Shown here one piece after another: positions 1 through 12,640 of a stretch of 64,000 nucleotides of DNA. Source of the DNA: Echinometra lucunter (Eukaryota; Echinodermata; Echinoidea; Camarodonta; Echinometridae). Below the pieces are notes generated by a model that worked only from the letters and a program-made list of their open reading frames with translations, was not told the DNA's origin and did not search any database. Both the position numbers and the translations under genes were made by a program. Where the stretch lies: positions 23,080,510 to 23,144,509 of the forward strand of contig CM057169.1 in assembly GCA_029962745.1 (NCBI GenBank), in the 5' to 3' direction. Each line of letters starts with the position of its first letter. Position 1 is the stretch's first letter.

Positions 1-1163
1 CACAGCTTTTTAAATAAGCAAACACATACACGCGTGTGCTTACTTCTTGAAGGACAAGAACTACCATTTACAAATTTCATAAAATGAATAAAAGTATAAA
101 CTTACAGCACTGTGCATTAGCCATTAGAAACATGCAATTAAGTGACAAGGAATTTCAGAACAAACTGAAATACAATGCCTAATGTGCTGCAGATATTTGC
201 CACCTTACTGCAAACTGAAATTTTCCCAGTACATGTAAATACTCTTACATGTAAGTTCTATTCACATGAATTCAAGCAAGATACAATGTTTATTTTACCA
301 AATAAAAAAAAAAAAAATGGATTGTGTGGTAAAATGAATCAAACTGTACCTTTCATAACCAGAGCATTGTTCCTTAAATGTGCGTGTATTAAAACTTGGC
401 ACAACACGAAACTACACAAACAAGCACAAAACAAAAGTCATTATCTCTGTAATTTTTCACACATGTGGGAAGTGACTACATCCTGTGAATCAAGCGCAAA
501 ACATTGAACTTCATCCCATATTCTCTCCTGACCTGTATCACTATCTGATTTGCACTTTACAATTTTAGTGTTTACAATAACAATCCTAATGGGTGTGAGT
601 CTTTACCCTGACTTGTATTCTTGGCATTCAACCAAAAGATAGCATTGTATTCCCTCCCATCCCACGATCATATCTTCTTCTCTCATCATCTCTTTCATTT
701 CATAACTTCTGATTCACCTAAAAACAGTTCATATCAAAAAGAGTGATAAAAAAGTGGTAAAAAGGTGATCCCAAGGTTTGGACAGTTTGAGATATATTGT
801 AGGAGAGAATAGTAAAAATCCGATATTTACATCATGTCCAGTAAGTACTAGGAGTTCCCTATATTGTATTTGCAGTACAAGTAACATAGAATGTGACTTG
901 CCACAAAAAAAAGCTCAAAGGATAAATGGAATCAGAGTTGAATGTATGGTTTAACTGCAGGGAACACTTGGCCTTTTCAGAACGAAACAAGCGCTTTAAG
1001 CCAAATCTAAGCCAAGAGCAGAGTTGCCCATGGTCGGATGCAATTAACTATTTACGTGAAGCGCATGAGAGATTGCCTGCACACAGAAAATCACACATCT
1101 TGAGTTTCTCTGAAATGCATGTTGGATTGCTCTTGGGGATCTCATTTTCAAGGGCTCTAAATA
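1..1163. other. Intergenic, nothing recognised
   Basis: A+T-rich sequence with a short A homopolymer near 305 and isolated TACATGT motifs. The reading frames here are short, of low complexity and resemble no family I know. I see no gene, RNA or clear mobile element. Confidence 0.5.
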
Positions 1164-1579
1164 GGTGCGTCACCATCAGTTTGAGCCTGAAGAATAGCTC
1201 GCCATTTCTGATCCCATGAATAAGCCTGATCAGAGAATAGCAAGTTAATTCTCAGAAGACAGAATTAGCCTACTATTTCGCTCAAAAAGTAAGCCACCTA
1301 AATCTTGGACTAATATGAGGAATAGCATGCTCATTCACAAAATATCGTGCTATTTTAGATGCGTCCTCATCAGCTTGAGCTTCAAGAACTGCGTATCGAT
1401 ACAATCATGCATGAGCGCCAACAATGGGCTTTACATATAGCTTGAGCTAGCCTACAATTTATTGAGTTCAAGCTGATGAAGACGTGATTGCACGCTTCAG
1501 CTGAGTTTGAGCTACATGTAATACGCTAGATCCCAAGAAAGTGGGCTATTCCTCAAGCTCATGCTGATGAAAACCCACC
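1164..1579. repeat. Inverted-ended interspersed repeat, family A copy 1
   Basis: The left end (GGTGCGTCACCATCAGTTTG) and the reverse complement of the right end (GGTGGGTTTTCATCAGCATG) are related. Both lead into a GAATAGC motif. Internally the motif TCATCAGCTTGAGCTTCAAG and its complement recur. A second copy with the same ends and internal motifs lies at 8020-8412. The arrangement fits a non-autonomous DNA transposon (MITE). The superfamily is not recognised and no target duplication is clear. Confidence 0.6.
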
Positions 1580-3329
1580 CTTGGAGCGCGAGAGTGCTCC
1601 AAGAGAAGAAAAAGACGGAAGAGAGAGTCGGACCTCCCGAGCATAAAGAAGAAGGATACGGGGGGAAAACAGGCATCTTAATCCCACTGATAACTATGCC
1701 TGAAATAACTCGGGCTGGGTCCACGGAAAATGTGTGTTATACCAAACTCAAATTAAGCTCAACAAGTTAAGCAAAATGGGAAAGAAAAAAAATTGAAAGA
1801 AATATGTGCTTGGAAAGAGTGGTGATGGATGAGAGAAAGGACAAGAAAGACAGAAAGAGCATGTATAAGAGAGAAAGAAAAACGGATGGGGAAAGTGTGC
1901 AGAAGGGAAATGTAATAGTAAAAAGGAAAAAGAAAATGATCCACAAAAACAATGTACATGTAAGACAAAGAGATCTATACCTGCAGAAAAGAAGATAAAG
2001 AGGAAATCAAGAAAATAGAGACATACATACATGTATATGTGAAATAACAAGGAAGCATAGGGATGAGAAAAGAAGAGAGGAGAAAGAAAGAGGACAGAGG
2101 GAGATGAGTAATGAAAGAGGGAGAGAAAGGGAGAAAAAAAACCAGATAAACATGCAGACAGACTGACAGGAAGACAGCTACACTGACGGAGAGACAGGGA
2201 TAAGATGGATGGAAGCAATACTGCACATTACACACAGGTAAAGAGAAATCCATTAAATGGATTTCATCTCATTATAGCTCAAGTGCAAAATAATCTTCCT
2301 CTCCCAGTGCCATTATTAAGTGACATCTACATTACACAGGTGACCGGTAGAAGGAAATTATGTCTATTAAGGCTCTCGCTTTCAGAACGCTGCCATTCTC
2401 TGAAGTCATGTATCCCTTCTATCTTTGTAGTCAGGTAATAATCACAAATACGTGCATCCTGAAAACATGTTAACTACACATGATTGAATGTTCATTACAT
2501 TGCATTTTATTTTGATGGTTCATGACATGGATATACGAACCTGTAATCTTTGCCTTGCATCCGGGGTAGGGGCAGAAAACTGGCAAATAACTGGCTTCTT
2601 TCCTTTCACATCTAAAAAAGATTTTAAAAATATACATATATATGAGTATTTATTGTACATATTTTTTTCAGTTTGATATTGTTTAATATTGATGCCTGTT
2701 TCCAAATAAATGAAAGAATATGTAATAATCAAAACAAATGAAATGAAATAAATGAATATATAACTATATAAACAAATAAATCCACAAGGGTAAATATTTA
2801 TGTTGATCTATCGGAGCTTGTTCAGAGCTTTCATGATCTACTCACTTGGATCTACATGAACTTATAAATTGCTCACTGCGTCCAGTCTGGCCAAAGCATT
2901 TTATTTGTCTGTTTCTGGGGCCCACGCTCCAGTGTATTTTTCAGTGTTGCTCCTTACAGTCCCACAAATTCACCCGAGCATATGTGACAGTTTCATGAGC
3001 CTGATAGCCGATACTAAATCAGGATAGACATGTTGTGTCCTTCCCAGTTTGTTATTAGTTACTGTGGCTTGGGCAGGGAACAACATACTGTACATTTAAC
3101 CTGCACTACCCACTGCTAACCTTTAATTTGCTGCATCCAGAACTGGTGCCTGCAGTGTTTCTAAAATGAAATCACCACCCCCCCCCTCTAAAAAACAAAA
3201 ATTGAATAGGAAGGGATAAATGAAACAGTTAAACTTTAAAATGAAATGAAGGAAAGAAATTGTATACAACCTATCAATATAATGTATAAAACTACATGTA
3301 AATGAATCCTCGACCGTGCACGGTCAAAA
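1580..3329. other. Intergenic, purine-rich stretch, nothing coding
   Basis: Positions 1780-2200 are strongly purine-biased (AGAAAG, GGGAGA runs). This bias opens long reading frames on both strands that are compositional artefacts. The rest is A+T-rich with a short C run at 3176-3186. No gene recognised. Confidence 0.5.
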
Positions 3330-3900
3330 TTTATACCTCCGCCATTGCCAGATCGGAAATATATGGCATATTCATGTTGATTTATTTTCATTTATACAAT
3401 AACATCTTTGACCGTGACCTTTGACCTTGTGACCCCAAATCTCATGCAACCATTGCCCTTTCCATATGCTACATGAGCCAAGTTTGAAGTCGAACCGTCA
3501 CAAAGTTGTTATCGCAAGAACAAGCAAGATTCATGTATATAATGACATCTATGACCTTTGACCTTTGACCTTGAGACCCAAAAATCTAATCAGATCATTG
3601 TCCCTCCCATATGCATACATGAGCCAAGTTTGAAGGTGATACGTCAAATGGTTGTGTAGTTATCGCGAGAACGAACTATTTCCATGCACATAATGACCTC
3701 TATGACCTTTGAACGTGCGACCCCAAACTCTAATCAGATCATTGTCCATCCCATATGCATACACGAGCCAAGTTTGAAGGTGATCCCTCAAACGGTTCTT
3801 AAGTTATTGTGAGAACGAAAACGGGACGGACAGACGGAAGGATGGACAACCCGAAAACATCATGCCTCCGGCACCCACCTACCGTGGGCAGAGGCATAAA
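3330..3900. mobile_element. MITE-like repeat with DR1-type TGACCTTTGACCT units
   Basis: The ends are inverted: TTTATACCTCCGCC on the left, and on the right a segment whose complement reads TTTATGCCTCTGCC. The interior holds about three diverged units of 137-150 bp. Each has a TGACCTTTGACCTT-like core (near 3414, 3551 and 3702), then a CATATGCATACATGAGCCAA-type block and a GTTATCGCGAGAAC-type block. A GGACGGACAGACGG stretch precedes the right end. A short piece of the same right end recurs at 10103-10130. Confidence 0.7.
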
Positions 3901-6300
3901 AACATAAGACCAATCTTCATCAACCATATGGAGGCCGATGGAATCGCATAGAGTCATTTTTTATCACTAGTTTAATTCTTAAAAATCTGTCTTCATCAAG
4001 GGACAAAAACTGAATAATTTTGAATTAATCCAATTTTTACTTCAGCACACAACAAGGGACTCATTGTATACATGAAAAAATGTCTTGTCATCAATATACC
4101 AGTATGCTTACCTGTAGCATTGCTTACATTGTACCTGTATCATTCTAATGCACATTACAACAATGTACTGTGACAGACTTTGTACATGCACCAGTACAAA
4201 CAAGAATAATGAATAACTCATATCACAATGCAAAACCTCAATGGAAAATTATGTACACACTTTTTGTGACCACAAAATTTGTTGGTCTGGAATATGAGCT
4301 TCATTTCCCTTTCTCTCTTTGCTCTATACTAAGGCCTAAAAAAAAAAATTGTTGTATTGGCGTAACCCGCCCGACCCTAAAAGTATCCCGACCCTAGGTT
4401 TTTTTTTAATTTTTTTATTTATTGACCCTAAAAATATCCCGACCCTAGGTTGTTTTTTATTTTTTTATTTTTTTATTTACGTATGTGGTTGTGTAAACAC
4501 CAAAAGGACTTTTTGCCATGCTTAAGCAAATCCTTAAGTCTGGAATGAGATTCAATTCAAACAATTTGAATAACCTATTGATATGAGAGGCTTATCTCAA
4601 GATAATTGTCAAGTAAAGTTCATTATTGAGTCAATACGACCTCAACAGACTCTATCCCCGAACTGTACCGATATGGACCTACATGTAGAAATGTAACAAT
4701 GTCCAGAGAAGTGCCTCCATTATAAGAAAGCTGGCCATAGACTTGAAAAAAAAAGCCAACTATTGACTTTGTTCACTTTATTCACAGCTTTGTGGAGCAA
4801 TACTAACACAAACTGAAGTTATTTTCTGATAAATGAAACCCAAGCACAAAAGCACGTAACATTAAAATGTGAGAATGCTCCGAAAATTCTGAATCACTCC
4901 TAGCTGGTTTACTTGGTTAAATAATTAGGATAAAATTTCTTCAAAGCTTGCTTTTTTCCTTGCAAGAAATGTTTCGCTGGGGTCGCCATTGACCCACAGG
5001 AGTAATTCCATTGTGTCTGGCCATTGTAGAACAATATGCAAGCCATTCTTTGTGGTCTTTTTGATAAACGTTAGTACTACAAGAAAAATATTTTTAGTAA
5101 AAACTTCTCAAATTACAATGAAATCAATTACACATACAGTGTACATGTATCCAGTTTGTTACTTACATTGCATATGCCAGCTCCTCCAAATAGCATGATT
5201 GACTCTTACTCTTTCCTGCCAACTCCATTTTGGATGTCGTAAGGGGCGGGGCTTGGGCGAGAACAACTGAATACCTTGACCACTACCTTCGCTTCTGAAA
5301 ATTCAATCAAAGAAATACAGAACATCAATACAGTGTACTCCATTTTTAAAGGAAAGACTCTTTCATGCACAGTGAATTATGTAGCCACATACCGGTTACA
5401 ACACATCCTGGAAACGGGCAAAAATTAAGTGGGGGAAAGGATAGTTACCTGGTAGACAGAAGATGTGAGACAGAGAAAAAGAATTGAAAAAGAATTAAAA
5501 GACACAATGCGCAATTACTCTTATTCATGTACCACTCAGAATGTATCCTAGACAATAAAATTCAAAATCTAATTCTAACACTGGTAACGGAAATCAACAT
5601 TAACTTGCAACCTGCAATAATATGATAAAATGAATGGGTGCAGCTAAATCTTGGCTTTATGATGAGAAATCATTATATTGCCAACCAACTAGTCTTGGGT
5701 ATAGTCTTGATAACATATTGTGTATCTTGTACAACCCTTTCCCCCCCCCCCCCTCATAAGTCATACTCTTCAACTAGTCCTGCTTACAAAGTATTGCATT
5801 GGATCTTTGTACTTGATGGGCATACACTGACCTTTCATTCACTAAATTTGCACAAAATGGAAGTTTATTTTTTGTAAAGTGGTTATTATTGTAGACTAGC
5901 ACAGCATCACGGACCTGACCCATTTCCTCGCATTTGACGAATGCCGCTACACATGTGAACGTCATGTGGAAAGGGCTGTTCATGGCTATATTGCTTGTTC
6001 TTGAAAATCTGGACAAACACATGATCGATATGTTTACATATATGTCATGAATATTCATAATGCAAGAATCTTGAAGGAAGAAGTGGTTGTTCTTTCTCTT
6101 CCTCCTCCTTTCGTATGTACAATGTATTCTCCATCTGCCATTCTGAGATGAGTCATACAGCTCATGCCCAGTTGTAGGGAAGTTTCTAGTGAGATGCCTT
6201 ATGATTTGAGAAGCCAATTGTGAGTATCCCAATGAACGAAACAAGTCTGTACCTTTACTCATCTTATCTACGAACAGGAAACTCCCAAATTTGGTTTTAA
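3901..6300. other. Intergenic; one small tandem duplication
   Basis: Near 4371-4460 the block CCCGACCCTAAAAATATCCC occurs twice in tandem, each followed by CTAGG and a T-rich run. It may be the end of an old transposon. A C run lies at 5742-5753. A 182-residue frame at 5774-6322 (minus) begins inside the neighbouring transposon and matches nothing known. No gene supported. Confidence 0.5.
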
Positions 6301-6701
6301 CCCATTCATGACAGAGGTCCACATTTTGTGGTTTGGCCTAATATCTTTTAATGCAAAGCCCTAAAAATCATACCAAATACATGAGCAGAAAGAGCAAAAA
6401 ATTCTACACAAACTGTGCCCATTTTGGTTGCATCAATATTCATTGTTTGATGCTGAAATTTTTTTAAAGGAAAATAAGATCCTTAAATTGGCAATGTGAT
6501 AGAAAGTTTAAAATCACTATTTTCCCCTGCAAATTGGCAACTTTTTGACTTATCATCATAATTTCTGTCAATTTATATTCATTTCTGATACATGATGTTT
6601 TATTAATAAAATGTAGCAATAAAATAAAAATGTTGGTGTTGCCAATTTGAAGAATAAAAGCTGATCAAATTAGGCTTTAAATAATTCCTGTCAAGAATGG
6701 G
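6301..6701. mobile_element. piggyBac-like MITE, copy 1
   Basis: The element is bounded by TTAA on both sides (6297-6300 and 6702-6705). Its ends are inverted: CCCATTCATGACAG on the left, CTGTCAAGAATGGG on the right. TTAA target duplication with CCC termini is the signature of the piggyBac superfamily. There is no coding capacity, so it is non-autonomous. A diverged second copy lies at 10009-10416 and shares internal blocks such as TGTGGTTTGGCC and CATGAGCAGAA. Confidence 0.75.
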
Positions 6702-8019
6702 TTAAATGTGCATGTACATGTACATGTACATATATACTTCTACATGACTATAAAACTGGAAAAAAAAAACAAAAAAAAAAAAAACCACCACAGAATATAG
6801 GGTCGGATCAAGTTTTCATGTGTACATTAGATGCTCTTACAAATATGCAATGTGACTAGTACCTGAAAGAGAAATCTATTGATGTTTAGACTGAGAAATT
6901 AGCCAGACTTCTCCATTCCAGTCTGGACTCTAGGCTCAATTTAGCTTTCCTGGGGGTATTCCCCAGAAACTTCAAATTTTGAAAAAGAAGATCAGACCGC
7001 TCAGTGTTTTCTTATGATAACGTCAAAGCGAGGAGTCACCCATTCCCCCTAAATTCTATGAGCTAAAGAGAAGTACATGTAGAGCATTACATGTTACAGA
7101 TTAACCGATTGACTACTGAATTCTTTCATTCCCAAAGGCGGATCACTCGGTTCAAGTAATGTAAGAAATGGGTGAAGAGGATGCAGTTTGAAGGGTGGGA
7201 GCATAGCAAAGAATGCATGCTTTTGTAACAACACAATGGAAGTTGTTTCCATCTCAAATCAGTTTACTATTTATTTTGGCAAACCATGTAATAAAAAAAA
7301 AAAAGAATATTACAAAATAAATAAATTAAACAAATAAACAAATAAATAAATAAACAAATAAATCAGTGAATAAAGAATAAACAAAAAATTACAGATAAAT
7401 AGATAAATAATTTAATAAATAAGTGTAAATAAACTAATAAAGAAAAAAATCAATACATATATCAACAATAATCAAGACCAGGTGAAAAATAGATGGATAG
7501 ATAAACAAACAAATAAAATCAATAAATAAATGAATATAAATAAACAGATTAATCAATAAACAGATTAATCAATCAACTGTTTAAAATGTGAAAAACAAAT
7601 GGAACAAACTGGGAATCCAGCAGGCTATTTGTCACAGGCAAATTCCCCTGGATCAGTATCAGTGAACTTTTTTTTTATCCTGGTTAAAATGAAAACTAAT
7701 GCTACAGCTTAATGTAAGACAGATCCAATGTTCTGTTTGAGTTCCTCTGAAAGTTGCTGAGTAACATCTCCCTGATCTGAACCCCTATATAGACACAGAT
7801 AGAATGATTTTTGATTGAAGACCTAAGGAACCCAATTCAACCAGCTCTCCAGAGTCTGCAGACTTCCTAATTTTCATCTGTAAAATCTGAAAGGATTCTG
7901 TATTCCTGAACTTTTTGCCCAGTATGTACATGTACATACATGTATATATGCTCTAATATGTATTTGTTATTTGACACAACCATCGTCAAGCCAATTTAGG
8001 TTTGACTCAGATCACATGA
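6702..8019. repeat. AT-rich simple repeat zone (AAATA/AAACA)
   Basis: Positions 7306-7570 are a degenerate microsatellite built from AATAAATAAAC-like units. The flanks are A+T-rich spacer with TACATGTACAT at about 6712-6730 and 7925-7945. No gene seen. Confidence 0.6.
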
Positions 8020-8412
8020 GGTGGGTCTTCATTAGAGCTCTCCAATTTGAAGAATAGCCCACTATTTTGAGAGCTGGGGTAGTGGCCAAAACTCCGCTGA
8101 ATTGCGTCTACATCAGCTTGAGCTCTGTATATTGCAATCTAGCTTGAGCTATAGCATGATGAGATCGACAAGCCAGCTCTCGGAGCATGAGCTGATGAGG
8201 ACATGTAAAAAGTATCCGCTTTTTCGCAAATTAGCCGGCTATTCTGTAAAATACACCTGTAAGACCAAGATTTTGATGGCTTACTTTTCGAGTGAAATGC
8301 AGGCTACATGTAATTCCGTCTTCATCTGAGAATTAGCTCACTATTCTTTCATCGGGTTAATTCACAGAATAATAGCAGGCTATTCTTCAAGCTCAAGCCG
8401 ATGAGGACACAA
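8020..8412. repeat. Inverted-ended interspersed repeat, family A copy 2
   Basis: The left end GGTGGGTCTTCATTAGAGCT and the complement of the right end GTTGTGTCCTCATCGGCTTG correspond. Both run into TTGAAGAATAGCC. Internal CATCAGCTTGAGCT blocks match copy 1 at 1164-1579. It has no coding capacity; frames across it are incidental. Confidence 0.6.
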
Positions 8413-8989
8413 CTGCTGAACGGCGCCTCTGCTTGCGGTAAGGGGTGCCAAGGGTTATGACAGATATCACATATGGCAGCAGGGGAAGAAGGGGTACATA
8501 TGTACATTGCACATCAAAGAGCAAACTAACGTGCCCTGATGTCAATTTTTCTTTTACTTTTTTATTAGGGGAAATTTTATTTTACATGTACAATGTACAT
8601 GCATATCCTTTCTGGTGGTTTTTTCTTTTTTATTAATGATACAGATTGTTGAAAATGCTGATCACTGAAACAATTCAAATGAATAAAAACTTAAGAGACA
8701 CTCAGACACTTGGCACAGGGCAAAGAGTTGTTGTCAATCTTACAATGTATTTTCATTACCCCGCAAATCCTAACCTAGAGTTCATCTACACACCCTCTTC
8801 CAAGATCATCAGCCAACAATATTGTGTAATCAATAGCCTCTGCCTTTTTTGGTTACACTATTCTTGTCATTGCTTTACACATATTCTTTGTAAATATTGT
8901 GATTTGTCATATAATTTTGTAGCTGATCATGCAATCACTTACAAACAATGTAATTCGATTTGATTTGTAAAACACAATTACATTTTAAA

Positions 8990-9644
8990 AATTCGTCCCT
9001 GTTTTCACGAAGTGACGGATACGAGGAAAATTGCAGATTTTTCAATTTTGAGTTTTTTGCATTTTTGGACATCTTTCACTAACATCTTGAACCTCACAGA
9101 GTTTCAGACCGTAATAATGTCTTATTACGTAACTATGGCAATGACGTCAACAAGAAAATACCCCTTAAAAGGATTTTCTGTTTTGACGAAGTGACGGCTT
9201 TCAGCCGCCCCGTATGTTTTACGTGTGCGGCTGAGTTCCGTCACTTCGTGAAAAAAATAAAAGCGCGTCTTCACTTTGAATACGTGATCGCGCACAATAT
9301 TAGGTCAAATGCGCGCTCATCAAGTCCCATTTGTTTAACACGCGTTTGGCTGAGATCCGTCACTTCGTGAAAACAAAATCACAGTTGGACCTTGAATTTT
9401 TTGTTTTCACGAAATGACGGCATTGTTTACACCTCGTTTTCTTCTAAAATATAAAAGGAATATGCAAATGATTGATAATGAACGTTGTCCAGAATATGCC
9501 CTATACGAGGATATAAAATTTATTCACCCTTCATACATGAAAGAGGTTGAGATTGAGGTTTGAAACTTTGAAAGCGATTTACTCAAAACTAACTTTTTTT
9601 AAGTCGCGCGCTCATCCGTCACTTCGTGAAAACAGGGACGAATT
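8990..9644. mobile_element. MITE with six CACGAAGTGACGG motifs
   Basis: The terminal inverted repeats extend from AATTCGTCCCTGTTTTCACG at the left to its complement at the right. The motif TTTTCACGAAGTGACGG occurs near 9002 (+), 9181 (+), 9238 (-), 9357 (-), 9403 (+) and 9616 (-). Two minus copies are also preceded by the same GGCTGAG(T/A)TCCG block. Each motif is itself a short palindrome (TCAC-GAA-GTGA). There is no coding capacity. Multiple subterminal motifs suggest transposase-binding sites, but the superfamily is unknown. Confidence 0.7.
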
Positions 9645-10008
9645 GTTACAATTCATTAAAGAAACATAGCAGCCAACTTCATACTGTGGACAAGGACATG
9701 CCAAGCAGAGGGATCAAAATTAATCAAATGTAAGAACTTCTTTTTTTCAATCTTTAAAATAATTTACGAATTGTAAGGAAGCTGTGTTTCACTTGTTGCC
9801 TCACTCGTGAATTACATGTAAGATGATGGATCAAGTTTGCACATGGAGACTTCTGGGTGTTCCCCCCCCCCAAAAAAAGGGAACATACATATTCTGCCCA
9901 ACAATTACATGTACTTAAAAAAATTTAAAGTTTCAAAAAGATATATATTTTCCAAATAATGTAAATAATACTTACTGAAACCTTTAAGTGAGCTTTGTAA
10001 AATCAACA

Positions 10009-10416
10009 TGTTCATTCATGACAGAATTTGACATTGTGTGGTTTGGCCGAATAACTTTTGATGCAGTTTACTCGAAAACATACCAAATTCATGAGCAGAA
10101 GGCAACCACCTACAGTGGGCGGAGGCATAAAAAACAAAAACTTATGTACATGTTTATATTCTGTGCTCATTTTAGTTGCATCAGTACACTGTAAACTGAC
10201 AGTTTTTTTTCAAAAGAAAGTAAGCACTAAAGCAACAGGCAAGATGGAAAGTGCACATAACTGCTTTTCCATGCAAATCATCATTTTTAAACATACTTTC
10301 GGTCAATTTATATAATTAATTTTCAGTATCAGTATCACATAACTGGCATTGTCAATTTGAAATAGAAAAGCTGATCAATACAGCTTCAAATAATTTCTCT
10401 CATTCTCATGAATGGG
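10009..10416. mobile_element. piggyBac-like MITE, copy 2, with internal fragment
   Basis: Related to 6301-6701 in both ends and interior. The right end AATGGG is followed by TTAA (10417-10420); the left end is degraded. A segment at about 10103-10130 (CCACCTACAGTGGGCGGAGG) is absent from copy 1. It matches the right end of the repeat at 3330-3900, so a second element has inserted into or recombined with this one. Confidence 0.65.
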
Positions 10417-12640
10417 TTAATACTGCTAATGTTTAAAGTTTAGTTCATACTGATAAATTTATTTTTTTGTGAATTTCCTGTCTTCTCCTCAAATACCTAC
10501 TTGTATGAATGTTTTGTGCCTAAAAAACACATTTCACACAAACCCCTCTATGAAATATATCTATCAAAAACTCTAAATCTGTGTATTCATGGAATTTTAA
10601 ATAATAACAAATGGCAAAGCTGATTGCAAGGATTAATAATAACAACAAAGTTTCAAATTTGCATTTTCCTTTACAATTTTAATGACTCTCTTATCCTAAA
10701 CCTTTAACTTACAATGTATGTGTTTTCCTCTTTTCTTTCTGAGCACTGATTAAAACCACCTCTTATTACCAAGCTTGATTATCCCCTGTAATCTTGGAGG
10801 TATCCTTTCAACTGGATGGAGCCTGTACTGAGCCAAGACAATGTGAATCCACTGGGTTATACAATGTCATTACTGAGTGCTAAAATCTCCTGTACCCCTA
10901 TCAGTTCTCTTTTGTCATGCGCACGAATGCACCAGTACAGGCTCTGCCAAGTTCAGTGGTTACAGACAATAACTGCCATGGAGAAGCCAGCATCATCCAT
11001 GTGAACATCACATGGCAGATTCAGAGACAGTGTAGGATGTGCCTGGTACAGACAGTTTGAACTATGAAATTGCAACGCACACAAGTACTGTTAAGGCGGC
11101 GGTAAATGATACATGTTAACATGTACTTTGCAGATTTTTAACCGACAGTCTCTCAAGACTTTGAACCGCCTAAAGTTCTGGAATACACACTGTCTTAACT
11201 ACAAAAAAGTATTTTGGGGGACCTAAAATTCAAATCAAGAAAAGGGGTAGGATATAGAATAAAGAAATGATAACAAACACTAGCCATATGAATGAAACCT
11301 TGTCTTATGTGAGGTACGTTTACATTAAAACATGGCGACATTTTTAGTGTTTGCATAATTATGCACGTGAACATCACATGTTGCCTGAACATTTAAAACA
11401 TGTTGTGTACAGTTTCTCTGTGAAATCATATGACCTGTTAGCACTGCACAAGTTAATTTTTAAACCTAATATTGAAATTTTCTTCATGACAAATGAATTG
11501 AGAAACTTTTTGTCATGGTATGTACAAGTTTATGAATGCTCACAGTCCACTATTAAAGGGAAAAAAGAAGAAGAAGAAGAAGAAACACTTTTGGTATGCC
11601 AGGGAAAATGGCTAGAAATATTTGATGTCTCCCTTGATGAAAGCTAAAATAATAAAAATAATACTACAACTATTAAAGCTATAAAAAGAGTAATTTAACT
11701 ATCACAGAGTTTCATCAAGAACCACTTGGTACTGGGTTTCACTGACCATGACCTACATTACATGTACATGTTCTCTGAATGAATCACTTTAACATACATG
11801 TACATGAACTATGCAAACTAAATTCATTCAAAATATGAAAATAGAATAGCTACCAAAGGAAATTCTATCAGATTCTTTTACTAAAAATATATAAATGTGA
11901 GTCTCCATTGGTAGCCTGAGATTAAAGAGGACAACACAATGTTTGAGACATGTATCTTATTTGGAAAATGAAGTTGTTTTGCAAATGATTATTTCAGATA
12001 CACTGCACATTTACCTGCATTACATACTGCTGGGATGCTTTTTCTGTTATAGCTGTCCAGGGTTAGCCATGCATGTTGCATTTTTATCACAGCCACACCA
12101 CGATAACACAAGGCTAAGCTCTGAGAAAACAAACCAACCTGGAGTAAACTATGGTGGTACTGTATGTTTGGAAATGGTTTTTGCATCAGACCAGGGATAT
12201 GCAACATATCCCTGATCAGACGTTTGTTCAGCTGAACAATGGGGGGAGCCCAATCAGTTCAGAAACTACTGGAGAGGATAGATCAGTGAAAGCAGCATAA
12301 AATGCTTGTCTTGATTTGGTCAACTTTATACTGTATATTTTATTACTCGAGGACTCTAGGTTAAGGACCACACATGACTTACAATGTACACATCAAAAGC
12401 AATGTTCAAGACCTTTCCAAATCCTAGTTCATTCCCTTTCCAGTAGCAATCAGCAGCTCTCTTCCTCTTCAAAATGAAGACGAAAGGGGAAAAAAAGAAG
12501 GAGGTCTGCATCTACTTCTGCAACTATTAACATGTACTACTATTTTTAGTAACATACCAAAGCCTTCTTGTAATAATTTCCATATCAAGGAGTGGTCACT
12601 TTTGATAAAAATCAAAATATCTGATGTATGAATCTAAATA
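10417..12640. other. Intergenic, nothing recognised
   Basis: A+T-rich spacer with TACATGTACATG clusters near 11760 and 11795 and a GAAGAAGAAGAAGAA run at about 11567-11583. No coding region, RNA or complete element recognised. Confidence 0.45.

Noticed and set aside
1748..2253. Overlapping 60-156 residue frames on both strands, Ser/Leu/Phe rich
   Set aside because: They arise from strand-biased purine sequence, have no ordered domain features and occur in several frames at once.
5774..6322. 182-residue minus-strand frame
   Set aside because: It starts inside the piggyBac-like MITE, resembles no family and has no splice or promoter context.
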